Made by a program: the position numbers and the translations under genes
Part shown: in pieces, positions 8,788 to 17,704 of the stretch
How positions within the stretch are numbered: the first letter of the stretch is position 1
How the letters are laid out: the number at the start of each line of letters is the position of its first letter
The notes under the pieces: model-generated
Database searches by the model: none
Seen by the model: the letters and a program-made list of their open reading frames with translations, nothing else
What the model was told of the DNA's origin: nothing
From: Tumebacillus flagellatus
GTDB lineage: Bacteria > Bacillota > Bacilli > Tumebacillales > Tumebacillaceae
Length of the DNA: 64,000 bases
Assembly (NCBI RefSeq): GCF_000714935.1
Contig: NZ_JMIR01000002.1
Coordinates: 188,187 to 252,186 of the forward strand
Direction: 5' to 3'

Positions 8788-9402
8788 TCACTTCGAGTCC
8801 AGCACGAGGTCTGCGCGTTGCAGCGGTTGGACGGTTTGCAGATAATGGTCTTCCGCCGCCCAGTAACGGCGTTCGTACACGGCGAGGCGGGCCGGGTCGT
8901 TCGGGTCTTGGTGGCCGCGCGTGGAAACGCGCTGGAAGCGGGTCGAGCGCGGGCAGTCGAGGTAGAGCAGGAAGTCGTAGAAATCACGCCACTCCGCTCG
9001 TTGGAGGAACACGCCTTCGACGAGGAGGATTCCGTTCGGCGGGACCTCAAGCGGTTGGAGGGAGACGGTGCCGGTTGCGGAGTCGTACACGTCGAGCGGC
9101 AGTTGATGATCCCCGCGTGCCCAACTTTGAAAAAGGGTCTCTGCAATGCGTGCAGCGTCCCACTGCAAGTGGTAGTGTTCGTGCCATTCGTCAAAACCGC
9201 TGTTGTACCGCTTGCTGCGTTCGGTGATCAGGTCGTCGAGATGGACGACGGTGAGCGGGAGGTTGTAGAGAGCGAGTTCCGTACGCAGGGTGTCCACCAA
9301 TGTGGTTTTGCCGGAACCGCTGAAGCCGTCGAGTCCAATGAGGACGCGGGACTGGGTGTTCAATTTATCAAGCAAAACGCGGTGCATCAGTTTAAATATC
9401 AT
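8788..9402 (-). CDS. uridine-kinase-like P-loop NTPase
   Basis: 204 residues with Walker A GLDGFSGSGKTTL (about residues 23-35), a substrate segment VVHLDDLI and the long region YHLQWDAARIAET typical of the uridine kinase/phosphoribulokinase superfamily. It probably phosphorylates a nucleoside or related small molecule; specificity cannot be read. No good ribosome site precedes the ATG at 9402, and a second Met lies 5 codons in. Its 5' flank is the toxin-unit relic at 9410. Confidence 0.75.
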   Translation of the reverse strand: MIFKLMHRVLLDKLNTQSRVLIGLDGFSGSGKTTLVDTLRTELALYNLPLTVVHLDDLITERSKRYNSGFDEWHEHYHLQWDAARIAETLFQSWARGDHQLPLDVYDSATGTVSLQPLEVPPNGILLVEGVFLQRAEWRDFYDFLLYLDCPRSTRFQRVSTRGHQDPNDPARLAVYERRYWAAEDHYLQTVQPLQRADLVLDSK

Positions 9403-9409
9403 GTTTTTA

Positions 9410-9632
9410 TCTCAATCTAAAGAACGGTTGTTCCGCTTTAGATTCTCCTATGTTCTTATGATCCTCAACATCGTGATCAATCTTCTAAAACAGAAATAGA
9501 CCCCCCTTGAGCTGACCGGCTTTTGGACGAGGGTCTATTTCTATCTCCAAAACTGAGAGCCGACCCCCTTGAAGGGATCAGTCGTGCAACCGTAGGTGTT
9601 ACTAGCACCTGCGGTCATTTTTTATATTACGC
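9410..9632 (+). pseudogene. relic of a type I holin-like toxin unit
   Basis: The 223 bp match the units at 45.9-47.4 kb: the promoter dyad AATCTAAAG/CTTTAGATT, then directly the last toxin codons (MILNIVINLLKQK, stop at 9499), the post-ORF hairpin AAATAGACCC...GGGTCTATTT, GAGCCGAC, and the end hairpin with TAGCACCTGCGGTC followed by T-run. The leader and most of the toxin are missing, apparently by one deletion of roughly 150 nt. Too short to be functional as a toxin; the 3' terminator is intact and points toward the ABC exporter. Confidence 0.8.
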
Positions 9633-9673
9633 GTTTCATGTTTTATTATTCTAGCACACGAAGCAGGGCTTCC

Positions 9674-11548
9674 TCAACTACCTTCGATGTTTTTGAACTG
9701 GTTGTAGAACATGTTGTAATACCGCCCCTGCTGCTCAATCAGCTCCTCATGGCTGCCTTGCTCCAAGATGTGCCCTTGATCCACGACCATGATTCGATCC
9801 GCATCGCGAATCGTGTTCAACCGGTGCGCGATGATGAAGCTCGTGCGGCCCTTCAGAATCTGCAACAGCGCCTCTTGAATGTGCAACTCCGTCCGCGTGT
9901 CGATGGAACTCGTCGCTTCGTCCAAGATCAACAGCGACGGCTTGGCGAGGATCACGCGGGCGATCGCCAGCAACTGCCGCTGCCCTTGCGAGAGGTTGCC
10001 CCCGTTCTCCGCGAGCTCCGTCTCATACCCCTTCGGCAAACGCCGGATAAAAACGTCCGCGTTCGCCATCTTCGCCGCCGCTTCCACTTCCGCGTCCGAC
10101 GCATCGGGATTCCCGTACTTGATGTTCTCCTTGATCGTCCCGGAGAACAGGTACGTATCTTGCAGCACGATCCCGAAACACCTGCGCAAACTGTCCCGCG
10201 TGTACTCGCGAATGTCCCGCCCGTCCAGATAGATCGCGCCGCTCGTCACATCGTAAAACCGGGTCAGCAAGTTCACGACCGTCGTTTTGCCCGCCCCCGT
10301 CGGTCCCACCAGCGCCGTGGAAGTCCCAGCCGGAGAGTCGAAGTTGACGTTTTTCAAAATCGGCACGTCCGGGTTGTACCCGAAGCTCACGTTCTCAAAC
10401 ACCACGCGGCCCGCCGGATTTTTCAACTCGATGGCGTTCGGCGCATCGTCCGGCTCCTCTTGCTCGTCGAGGATCTCAAACACCCGCTCCGCCCCGGCGA
10501 CGCCGGACTGCAAGACGTTGAAGATGTTCGCCAAGTCGTTCAGCGGACGAACAAATTGCCGCGAGTAGCTGAGGAAGGACGCGATCACGCCGACCGTGAC
10601 CATCCCGTTCACCGCCAACACCGCGCCGACGACGGCGACGATGGTGAACCCGAGGTTGTTGATCACGTTCATGATCGGCATCAAAAACCCCGACCAGATC
10701 TGCGCTTTCAAACCGATTTCCTTCAAGTTTTGGTTGATCGCTTCAAACTCTTCAATCACTTTGTCCTCATGGTTGAACGCTTTGACCACATGCAGCCCCG
10801 TGATCGACTCCTCGATGTGCCCGTTCAGTTTGCCGAGGTGCACTTGGTTGTTTTTAAACAGCACCGCCGTGCGCTTGGCAATCGTGCGGGTGAGCAAGAA
10901 CACCAGCGGAATCGTGACCACACTCGCCAGCGTCAACAGGGGAGAGAGCACCAGCATCATGATGAACGTCCCGACGATCGTGATCGCTCCCGACATCAAC
11001 TGCGTCGTCGCTTGCGAGATCGTGTTGGAGACGTTGTCGATGTCGTTGGACAAGCGGCTCATCAATTCCCCGTGCGTCCGCGTATCAAAAAACGAAACGG
11101 GCAACTTCTGGAGCTTCTCAAACAACGCCCCGCGCAGCCGCTTCACGATCCGCTGCGACACGCCCGCCATCAACCATCCTTGGAAAAACGTCAGCACCGC
11201 GTCCGCAACATACGCGACGAGCAGCGTGCCGATGATCATCTCCAGCAACGTAAAATCGACGCCGCCCTGCTCCGACATCGCGTCGATCGAGCGCCCGATC
11301 AAGTACGGAGCACAGAGCGTGATCCCCGCGTCGACCAAGATCAGCACGAAGATCAGCGTCAGCAGGCTGCGCTCACGGCCGAAGTACTGCCAGAGGCGTT
11401 TGAGCGTGCCTTTGAAATTCTTCGGCTTGACGACCGGGCCGCGTCCGCGGGCGCCGAACCCGCCGGGTCCGCCCGGACCTCCGGGACGCGGAGCACCGCC
11501 AAACGGAGGGGTCGGAGTCGGTTCTTGTCGTTTCTTGGCTTCGGCCAT
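9674..11548 (-). CDS. ABC exporter subunit with consensus catalytic Glu (YfiC-like)
   Basis: 624-residue half-transporter: Pro/Gly-rich N-terminal tail (PPFGGAPRPGGPGGPGGFG), six-helix exporter domain, then NBD with Walker A VGPTGAGKTT, signature LSQGQ and Walker B LLILDEATSSID with the catalytic Glu. The signature is degenerate (Q for G), while the partner has LSGGQ and Asp after Walker B: the complementary asymmetry of heterodimeric exporters such as TM287/288 and BmrCD. Start is 1 nt after the partner's stop. Probably a drug or lipid exporter; substrate unknown. Confidence 0.9.
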   Translation of the reverse strand: MAEAKKRQEPTPTPPFGGAPRPGGPGGPGGFGARGRGPVVKPKNFKGTLKRLWQYFGRERSLLTLIFVLILVDAGITLCAPYLIGRSIDAMSEQGGVDFTLLEMIIGTLLVAYVADAVLTFFQGWLMAGVSQRIVKRLRGALFEKLQKLPVSFFDTRTHGELMSRLSNDIDNVSNTISQATTQLMSGAITIVGTFIMMLVLSPLLTLASVVTIPLVFLLTRTIAKRTAVLFKNNQVHLGKLNGHIEESITGLHVVKAFNHEDKVIEEFEAINQNLKEIGLKAQIWSGFLMPIMNVINNLGFTIVAVVGAVLAVNGMVTVGVIASFLSYSRQFVRPLNDLANIFNVLQSGVAGAERVFEILDEQEEPDDAPNAIELKNPAGRVVFENVSFGYNPDVPILKNVNFDSPAGTSTALVGPTGAGKTTVVNLLTRFYDVTSGAIYLDGRDIREYTRDSLRRCFGIVLQDTYLFSGTIKENIKYGNPDASDAEVEAAAKMANADVFIRRLPKGYETELAENGGNLSQGQRQLLAIARVILAKPSLLILDEATSSIDTRTELHIQEALLQILKGRTSFIIAHRLNTIRDADRIMVVDQGHILEQGSHEELIEQQGRYYNMFYNQFKNIEGS

Positions 11549-11549
11549 G

Positions 11550-13265
11550 CTATTGCACCTCTTTCCCGATCTGGGACCGGTAGATCTGTTGGTAGACGTC
11601 GCACGTTTTCAGCAGTTCGTCGTGCGTGCCGTAGCCGACCAACTCGCCCTGATCCAAGACGACGATCAAGTCCGCGTCCATCACCGACGTGATCCGTTGC
11701 GCGATCAAGAGACACGTGAGACCCTTGGCATACGCTTTCAGCGCTTCCTTGATCTTCGCTTCCGTCGCCACGTCGACAGCGCTTGTGCTGTCGTCGAGGA
11801 TGAGAATTTCCGGATTGCGCACGAGTGCGCGGGCGATGGAGACGCGCTGCTTCTGCCCGCCGGAGAGGTTGACGCCGCCTTGGCCGAGGCGGGTGTTGTA
11901 CCCGTCCGGCGTCCCTGTGATAAAGTCGTGCGCCTGCGCCATTTTGGCCGCTTGCTCGACTTCCTCAAACGTCGCCCCTTCGCGGCCCCATTGGATGTTT
12001 TCGAGGATGGTGCCGGTGAACAGGGTGGTTTTTTGCGGGACGATCGCGATCTTCTCGCGGAGTTGTTTCGGTTCGAGGTCGCGGATGTCTTGACCGTCGA
12101 CTTTGATCGTGCCGCCGTCCACGTCATAGAAGCGCGGCAGCAAGTTGACGAGCGAACTCTTGCCCGAACCGGTCGAGCCGATGATCCCGACGGTGTCGCC
12201 GGGGTTGCAGGTGAACGTGATGCGTTTGAGCACCGGTTCGCCTTCGTAAGAGAACGAGACGTTTTCGAACTCGATGCGTCCGTTGCCCGCCTCAACCGAC
12301 TGGCCGGCATCCCACTGCATGACGTTCTCTTCGTCAAAAACTTCTCCGATCCGCACCGCCGACGCTTTGGCGCGGACGTACATGTTGAACACCATCGAGA
12401 TCATCATCAGCGAGAACAAAATCTGCGTCATGTAGTTCGTAAACGCGATGATGTGCCCGACTTGCATGTTGCCTTGACTGACGCGCAAACCGCCGATCCA
12501 GAGCACCGCGACGATCCCCAAGTTGACCGTCAACATGATCAGCGGGGAAAAAACCGCCATATTCCGAATCGCCGAAACCGACTTCGTTTGGAACTCTTCG
12601 TTTGCGACGTTAAACTTCGCGACTTCATAGTCGAAGCGGTTGAACGCTTTGACCACGCGCACGCCGGAAAGGTATTCGCGCATGGAGCCGTTGACGCGGT
12701 CGAGCGCTTTTTGCACGCTTTTGAACTTCGGGAAGCCGACGCGCATGTTGATCACGATCAAGATCGCCACCACCGGCACGACGACCGCCAGCACCACCGC
12801 CAGTCTCGGGTTGAGACGCGTCGCCATCACGAGCCCGCCGAGGCAGAGCAGCGGCGCTTTGACGAAGATGCGCATCAGACCGTTGACGAACACTTGGACT
12901 TGGTTTACGTCGTTGGTCAGACGCGTGACCAGCGACGCCCGGTCGAAGCGGTCGAGGTTCGCAAACGAGAGCGATTGAATCTTGCGAAACAAGTTCGACC
13001 GCAGCTCCGTCCCGAAATTCTGCGACACATGAGAGGAGACCACGTTGCGGGTCGAAGCGGAAATCGCGCCGAGCGCCGTGATCAAGAGCATCAATCCGCC
13101 CATCTTGAAGACATAGTGCAAGTCCCCGCCCGCCACGCCGACGTCGATAATCTTCGACATGATCGTCGGCTGCATCAAGTCGCACAACGCTTCAAACAAC
13201 AAGAACAAAACAGCCGTCAAAAAGGGCCGTGAGTATTTGCCCACATAAGGTTTTAAAAAGCCCAT
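11550..13265 (-). CDS. ABC exporter subunit with degenerate catalytic site (YfiB-like)
   Basis: 571-residue half-transporter, first gene of the pair. Membrane domain residues about 15-300; NBD with Walker A IGSTGSGKSSL, signature LSGGQ and Walker B ILILDDSTSAVD, where Asp replaces the catalytic Glu. It therefore supplies the non-hydrolysing composite site with the LSQGQ of the downstream partner. ATG at 13265 follows a purine-rich GGGAGTGTGAAGAG stretch. No regulator gene is attached. Confidence 0.9.
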   Translation of the reverse strand: MGFLKPYVGKYSRPFLTAVLFLLFEALCDLMQPTIMSKIIDVGVAGGDLHYVFKMGGLMLLITALGAISASTRNVVSSHVSQNFGTELRSNLFRKIQSLSFANLDRFDRASLVTRLTNDVNQVQVFVNGLMRIFVKAPLLCLGGLVMATRLNPRLAVVLAVVVPVVAILIVINMRVGFPKFKSVQKALDRVNGSMREYLSGVRVVKAFNRFDYEVAKFNVANEEFQTKSVSAIRNMAVFSPLIMLTVNLGIVAVLWIGGLRVSQGNMQVGHIIAFTNYMTQILFSLMMISMVFNMYVRAKASAVRIGEVFDEENVMQWDAGQSVEAGNGRIEFENVSFSYEGEPVLKRITFTCNPGDTVGIIGSTGSGKSSLVNLLPRFYDVDGGTIKVDGQDIRDLEPKQLREKIAIVPQKTTLFTGTILENIQWGREGATFEEVEQAAKMAQAHDFITGTPDGYNTRLGQGGVNLSGGQKQRVSIARALVRNPEILILDDSTSAVDVATEAKIKEALKAYAKGLTCLLIAQRITSVMDADLIVVLDQGELVGYGTHDELLKTCDVYQQIYRSQIGKEVQ

Positions 13266-13439
13266 TCGCTTCTCTTCACACTCCCGCTAAAAATTTCGAG
13301 TTCCGTCACACATCTACTACTCCATTCCCCAACGAGCAACTTCATTCCTTCTTTATCCACATAGTTAAGAAGGGTTCCTACATATAGATAGTTGTGGTAG
13401 TGTCGTAAGAGAAGAACAGGCAGAAAGGAAGTAATTCAT

Positions 13440-14669
13440 TTGCGCAGTCTTTATCAAAAAATCTTTAAAACATACTGGAATCCGTATGTCGCCATCTCGC
13501 TTGCGGGCGTGCTCAGCGCGTTGTATTTCGGCGCGACCGGCACGGTGTGGGCGGTGACCGGGGAGTTTACGCGACTCGGCGGTCACGTGCTGGAATGGTT
13601 CGGGGTGGACACCTCGAAGTGGGCGTATTTCCAACTGATCAAGATGCAAGGCTCGCCGCTTACCCGCACGGACGGCTGGATCGTGATCGGGATGCTGTTC
13701 GGGGCGTTGATCACGGTGTTGCTCAGCAACTCGTTTAAAATCCGCGTCCCGCAACAAAAACGCCGCCTCGTCCAAGGGTTCGTCGGCGGGATCATCGCCG
13801 GGTTCGGCGCGCGCTTGGCGCTCGGTTGCAATCTCGCGGCGTTCTTCTCCGGCGTGCCGCAGTTTTCGTTTCACGCGTGGCTGTTCATGCTCGCCACGGC
13901 GGTCGGGACGTACATCGGCGTGAAGATCGTCATGACCAAGTGGTGGCGCGGGAAGCCGAATTTGAAACCCGCTACGGCAACCGTCACGAAACTCCCCGTC
14001 GGGAAAAAACGCACCCTGCAACCGCTGCTCGGGTTGCTTGTCAGTGTGTTTTTTCTCGGGGTCGTGGTGTATTTTGCCCTGCAAGGCAAGAATTTGCTTG
14101 CGATTGCGGCGCTGGCGGGGCTTGGATTTGGCATTTTGATCGAGCGCGGGCAGATCTGCTTCACGTCGGCGTTTCGCGACCAGTGGATTTCCGGGCGTTC
14201 GGTGATGACCAAAGCGATCGCCGTCGGGATGATGGTGGCGACGGTGTGCACGTTCTTCTACATCCACAACGGCATGCCGGCGTTGATCAAACCGGCGGCT
14301 CCGAGCACGTTGCTCGGCGGTCTGCTGTTCGGGATCGGCATCGTCATGGCGGGCGGTTGCGAGACGGGGATGATGTACCGGATGATGGAGGGGCAAGTGC
14401 ATTACCTCTTCGTCGGGATCGGGAACCTCGTCGGCGCGACGGTGCTCGCGTACGGGTGGGATCACCTCGGCATCTACAACGCGCTCACCAAGGGTTGGCA
14501 GCCGATCAACCTGCTGAAGTCGTGGGGCGAGCCGGCCGGCCTGATCGGGACGCTGGTGATGCTCGCGTGCTGGTGGCTGTTGGCGCATTGGTGGAGCCAG
14601 CATTACAAGTTCGGGCGCGGGCTGCAAGTGAAGTCTGACGTATTGACCGCGCGCAAAGCTATGAAATAG
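13440..14669 (+). CDS. YeeE/YedE family sulfur (or selenium) membrane transporter
   Basis: 409-residue multi-helix membrane protein with the duplicated YeeE/YedE fold. Conserved transport cysteines are visible in ARLALGCNLAAFF, GQICFTSAFRD and VMAGGCETGMMYR. TsuA/YeeE imports thiosulfate; the YedE branch is linked to selenium metabolism. The gene starts with TTG at 13440 preceded by AGAAAGGAAG. A TusA-like gene follows 14 nt after the stop, the usual partner of this family, here with Sec in place of Cys. That makes selenium handling a reasonable alternative to sulfur. Confidence 0.87.
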   Translation: MRSLYQKIFKTYWNPYVAISLAGVLSALYFGATGTVWAVTGEFTRLGGHVLEWFGVDTSKWAYFQLIKMQGSPLTRTDGWIVIGMLFGALITVLLSNSFKIRVPQQKRRLVQGFVGGIIAGFGARLALGCNLAAFFSGVPQFSFHAWLFMLATAVGTYIGVKIVMTKWWRGKPNLKPATATVTKLPVGKKRTLQPLLGLLVSVFFLGVVVYFALQGKNLLAIAALAGLGFGILIERGQICFTSAFRDQWISGRSVMTKAIAVGMMVATVCTFFYIHNGMPALIKPAAPSTLLGGLLFGIGIVMAGGCETGMMYRMMEGQVHYLFVGIGNLVGATVLAYGWDHLGIYNALTKGWQPINLLKSWGEPAGLIGTLVMLACWWLLAHWWSQHYKFGRGLQVKSDVLTARKAMK

Positions 14670-14683
14670 GGGAGGCGCAACTT

Positions 14684-14926
14684 TTGAACGACGTCCAAGC
14701 AAACTTCGTCCTCGACATCCGCGGCGAGCCGTGACCGTTCCCCGTCATCTCCACGCTGGAAGCGTTGGAAACCATGAAAGCGAACCAAATCCTGCACGTG
14801 ATCGCCGACTGCCCGCAATCGTTTCAAACCGTGCCGGAAGAAGTGGTGAAGCACGGCTATGAACTGATGCGGGAGCCTGAGCGGGCAGGGCAGGATCTGC
14901 ACTTTTTCATTCGTGTGTTGCGGTAA
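14684..14926 (+). CDS. TusA/YedF-like sulfurtransferase, probable selenoprotein (Sec17)
   Basis: 80-codon TusA-family gene if the in-frame TGA at 14732-14734 is read as selenocysteine. TTG start at 14684 with GGGGAGG upstream, 14 nt after yeeE. The family motif LDIRGEP-C-P-F-P is present with TGA at exactly the catalytic Cys; downstream the frame stays open with normal TusA features (DCPQSF, VPEEVVKHGYEL) to TAA at 14924. A bSECIS-like hairpin follows the TGA. TusA/SirA-like selenoproteins are a known class. The alternative is a nonsense mutation or base error, but a second gene in this window has the same feature. Confidence 0.8.
14750..14769 (+). promoter_or_regulatory. bSECIS-like hairpin of the TusA-like selenoprotein
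   Basis: TCCACGC pairs with GCG-T-TGGA around the 5-nt loop TGGAA (14757-14761), one bulged T. It begins 15 nt after the TGA and its apical loop has GG near the top, matching the usual bacterial SECIS spacing and loop-G rule. Confidence 0.62.
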
Positions 14927-14928
14927 AC

Positions 14929-14965
14929 AAAAAAGCCGTCCCGCTTAGGGATGGCTTTTTCTGTG
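14929..14965. terminator. bidirectional terminator
   Basis: AAAAAAGCCGTCCC and GGGATGGCTTTTT form a stem with T-runs both ways, between the convergent TusA-like and GNAT genes. Confidence 0.8.
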
Positions 14966-15343
14966 CATCACGACTTGGGTTCGGCTTCTACGAAAATTGT
15001 TTTTTTCATAAAAAGGGACGAGTTCCGGTTCGCAAAACAGGCTGACCACGTCGATGTGAGCCAGTTCCTTCAATAAAACGGCGAGCAGCTCCTGCCCGAC
15101 GGCTTGTCGGCGGTAGTCGGAGTGGACGACCACGTCTTCGATGTACGCACGCACTCGATCGTCCGTGACGGCGCGGGCAAATCCGACCAGCCGTTCCCCA
15201 TCCCACACTCCGCAAGCGGGGTCGCGCTCCAACACGCGGGCGACGTCCTCGGGGGTGCGTTCCGGCCACCAGTTGACGTTTTGATAGAGTTCCAAAACTC
15301 CCTCCGGCGGGATGGGTCGTTCTCGATGCAATTTTACATCCAT
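14945..15343 (-). CDS. GNAT-family N-acetyltransferase
   Basis: 132 residues. GNAT motif A is visible as YIEDVVVHSDYRRQAVGQELL, where RRQAVG binds acetyl-CoA pyrophosphate, and the C-terminal FYEKNNF is typical of the small YjcF/aminoglycoside-like group. Start at 15343 has GAGGTG 7 nt upstream. It is divergent from the DUF1284 gene. Substrate unknown. Confidence 0.85.
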   Translation of the reverse strand: MDVKLHRERPIPPEGVLELYQNVNWWPERTPEDVARVLERDPACGVWDGERLVGFARAVTDDRVRAYIEDVVVHSDYRRQAVGQELLAVLLKELAHIDVVSLFCEPELVPFYEKNNFRRSRTQVVMHRKSHP

Positions 15344-15405
15344 TGGAATTCACCTCATGCTATAGTTTAGGGAGTACATGCAGAAACAGCAAGGAGAGAT
15401 GCAGG

Positions 15406-16137
15406 TTGCCAATCCAGTTGCGGGGACATCATTTGCTCTGTCTGCTCGGGTATCGGGGGATGGGGTATTCGGATACGTATGTGGACAATATGACGGGCGT
15501 GTATCGCAAACTGCTGGAGCATCCGGCGACGGAGTGCGAAATCGTCTCGGGGCCGGATCAGTTGTGCGCGTGCTTCCCGGCAGACGGGGAATATCACTGC
15601 GAAGATCGCAATGTGGCACAGCGGGATGCGCTGATTTTGGAGAAGTTGGGGTTGGAGAGCGGACAAGTCACGACGTGGGAAGACATTCTCGCGCGCGTGG
15701 CGAAGTCGTTGCAGCCTGATGATCTGTTGCAGATCTGCTCGACGTGTCCGTGGTTGCAATACGGGGTCTGTCAGGATGGGATTCGAATGGTGGTTGCAGG
15801 TGAACCCCTGCCGATGGTTCGCCCGAAAGTGTACGGTGTGGACGTGGATGCAGAGACGCGCTGCAAGCACTATCATTCGGACGTCGACGTGATCGCGCTG
15901 AAGTTCGGGTGCTGCGAACGCTATTACCCCTGCTACGAATGCCACCTGGAAACCGCCGACCACGAGCCCAAGCCGTGGCCGAAGTCCCGCTTTGATGAGC
16001 CCGCTGTGCTTTGCGGAGCTTGCGGGCATGAGTTGACGGTGCATGAGTACAAGTCCTGCGACTCGACGTGCCCGTCGTGCGGGGCTTCGTTCAATCCGGG
16101 GTGTCAGTTGCATTCCCATCTGTATTTCGAGGCGTAA
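15406..16137 (+). CDS. DUF1284 domain fused to CHY-type zinc-finger domain
   Basis: 243-residue fusion; TTG start at 15406 with AAGGAGAGATGCAGG upstream. Residues about 1-130 match DUF1284 (PIQLRGHHLLCLLGYRGMGYS, CACFPADGEYHC, ICSTCPWLQYGVC), a cysteine-rich possible metal-cluster domain. Residues about 140-243 match a CHY zinc finger: CKHYHSDVDVIALKFGCCERYYPCYECH, CGACG, CPSCGASFNPGC. The two modules are usually separate, so the fusion hints at a shared metal-related job, not identified. Monocistronic, with a strong terminator. Confidence 0.82.
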   Translation: MPIQLRGHHLLCLLGYRGMGYSDTYVDNMTGVYRKLLEHPATECEIVSGPDQLCACFPADGEYHCEDRNVAQRDALILEKLGLESGQVTTWEDILARVAKSLQPDDLLQICSTCPWLQYGVCQDGIRMVVAGEPLPMVRPKVYGVDVDAETRCKHYHSDVDVIALKFGCCERYYPCYECHLETADHEPKPWPKSRFDEPAVLCGACGHELTVHEYKSCDSTCPSCGASFNPGCQLHSHLYFEA

Positions 16138-16148
16138 GGAAGTATAGA

Positions 16149-16198
16149 AAAAGAGACCCTCCCGACAGTTCGAACTGTGAACGGGAGGGTCGTTTTTA
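16149..16198. terminator. bidirectional terminator
   Basis: ACCCTCCCG and CGGGAGGGT form a 9-bp stem around an AGTTCGAACT centre, T-rich on both outer sides, between the DUF1284 and mqnD 3' ends. Confidence 0.82.
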
Positions 16199-17032
16199 TT
16201 TCAACTTCGCCAGATCAAACTCCGGCACAAGCCCTTCTGCCGCCGCGCGGGTCAGAAGTCCGGTGATCGCTTCGTATCCTTTGTCCCCGAGGTCGCGGGT
16301 GAATTCGTTGACGTAGAGGTCGATGTGCTGTTGCGCCACTTCCGGCGAGAGCTCTTGCGCGTGGCACATGATGTAGTCCTTGGACGCTTCCGGATGCTCC
16401 CACGCATACTCGACAGACTCGCGCACCCAGCGCGTGATCGCTTCCAAATCCAGATCGCGGCGCGCCACAATCGCACCCAGCGGGATCGGCAAACCGGTGT
16501 CCGACTCCCACCAATTCCCCAAGTCGACCAGTTGCGTCAGACCGTAGTTCTGGTACGTGAAGCGCGCTTCGTGAATGACTAGTCCCGCGTCGATCTTGCC
16601 GTCGCGAACGGCCGGCATGATTTCGTGGAACGGCATGACGACGATTTCGCCGACACCGCCCGGCACGTTCTGCGCCGCCCAGAGACGGAACAGCAAGTAC
16701 GCGGTGGAACGCTCGCTCGGGACGGCGACTTTTTTGCCGGAGAGGGCGGACGGGTTGCCTGCCGCCGCCGCGTCTGCGGTCAACACCAGCGGGCCGCAAC
16801 CACGACCCAGTGCACCGCCGCAGGGCAGCAGCGCGTAGTTTTCCAACACCCACGGCAGCGCCGCGTAGGAAATCTTGATCACGTCCAACTCCTTCGTGGT
16901 CGCCGCCAGTCCGTTCGTGATGTCAATGTCTGCATACTTCACTTCCAATTCCGGCGCGCCGGAAATCAAACCATGCGCCCACGCGTGAAACACAAAAGTA
17001 TCGTTCGGGCATGGCGAATACGCAATTTTCAT
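16196..17032 (-). CDS. mqnD: 1,4-dihydroxy-6-naphthoate synthase
   Basis: 278-residue MqnD, converting cyclic dehypoxanthinylfutalosine to 1,4-dihydroxy-6-naphthoate in the futalosine route to menaquinone. The periplasmic-binding-protein-like fold begins MKIAYSPCPNDTFVFHAWAHG, the family signature, followed by VIKISYAALPWVLENYALLPCGGALGRGCGPL. ATG at 17032 overlaps the mqnB stop by ATGA, so the pair is translationally coupled. Confidence 0.93.
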   Translation of the reverse strand: MKIAYSPCPNDTFVFHAWAHGLISGAPELEVKYADIDITNGLAATTKELDVIKISYAALPWVLENYALLPCGGALGRGCGPLVLTADAAAAGNPSALSGKKVAVPSERSTAYLLFRLWAAQNVPGGVGEIVVMPFHEIMPAVRDGKIDAGLVIHEARFTYQNYGLTQLVDLGNWWESDTGLPIPLGAIVARRDLDLEAITRWVRESVEYAWEHPEASKDYIMCHAQELSPEVAQQHIDLYVNEFTRDLGDKGYEAITGLLTRAAAEGLVPEFDLAKLK

Positions 17033-17676
17033 CGTAGTACCTCCATCAGTGCTTTGCTTGCGGTTTCGAGTGCTGCAAATGCTTCTTTCATCTTCCAAGC
17101 CGCCCGGTTTCGCGGGCCGACGGGGTTCGAGATCGTGCGGAGTTCCAGCACGGGGATGCCGCGCTCGTGTGCGGCAAGTGCCACGCCGTAGCCTTCCATC
17201 CCTTCCGCAGACGCGCCCGGAATGCGACGCGCCAATTCCGCTGCCGTTTCCGCCGTGCCTGTGACTGTCGAGAGCGTCAAAATCGGCCCGGCGTGCACCG
17301 CCAACCCCGTTTGACGCACCGCTTCCGTGACGCGCTTCACAAGCTCTGCGTCGACGGGAACGCGGGTCTTGCCAAAGCCCAGCTCGTCCAATGAACTGAA
17401 CCCGTCCGGCGTTTCCGCTCCTAAGTCAGCCGCGATTATTTCCGTGGAAATCACGACCGATCCGACGTCCGCCACGCCCACGAAGCCCCCGGCAATACCG
17501 GCGGAAATCACCAAATCATACTGTCCTGCGGCAAGCGCTTTCGTCGTGTTGATCGCCGCCTGCATCGGGCCGACGCCTGCCAACTGCACGTCAAAAACGC
17601 CCGCTTCCGCATCTGCCAGCCCGCGCAAGACCGCTTCACGTTCCGGCGAAACTGCTGTTAGAATGAGTACGCGCAT
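17029..17676 (-). CDS. mqnB: futalosine hydrolase
   Basis: 215-residue nucleoside phosphorylase-fold hydrolase related to MTA/SAH nucleosidase. Visible: LAGVGPMQAA, VISAGIAGGFVGVADVGSVV, and EGMEGYGVALAAHERGIPVLELRTISN with catalytic Glu and ribose-binding residues. Directly coupled to mqnD, which fixes it as MqnB. ATG at 17676 has AAAAGGGGAG upstream. The upstream region holds a broken SDR gene and a TPP riboswitch with terminator, so expression may depend on a promoter inside the relic or on riboswitch readthrough. Confidence 0.92.
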   Translation of the reverse strand: MRVLILTAVSPEREAVLRGLADAEAGVFDVQLAGVGPMQAAINTTKALAAGQYDLVISAGIAGGFVGVADVGSVVISTEIIAADLGAETPDGFSSLDELGFGKTRVPVDAELVKRVTEAVRQTGLAVHAGPILTLSTVTGTAETAAELARRIPGASAEGMEGYGVALAAHERGIPVLELRTISNPVGPRNRAAWKMKEAFAALETASKALMEVLR

Positions 17677-17704
17677 CGGAGAACTCCCCTTTTCTATTAA
17701 AATT

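Noticed and set aside
9596-13232. Very long open frames on the plus strand over the two ABC exporter genes
   Set aside because: They are antisense to well-conserved NBD and membrane domains, are rich in Arg/His/Asp as expected for GC-biased shadow frames, and lack ribosome sites.
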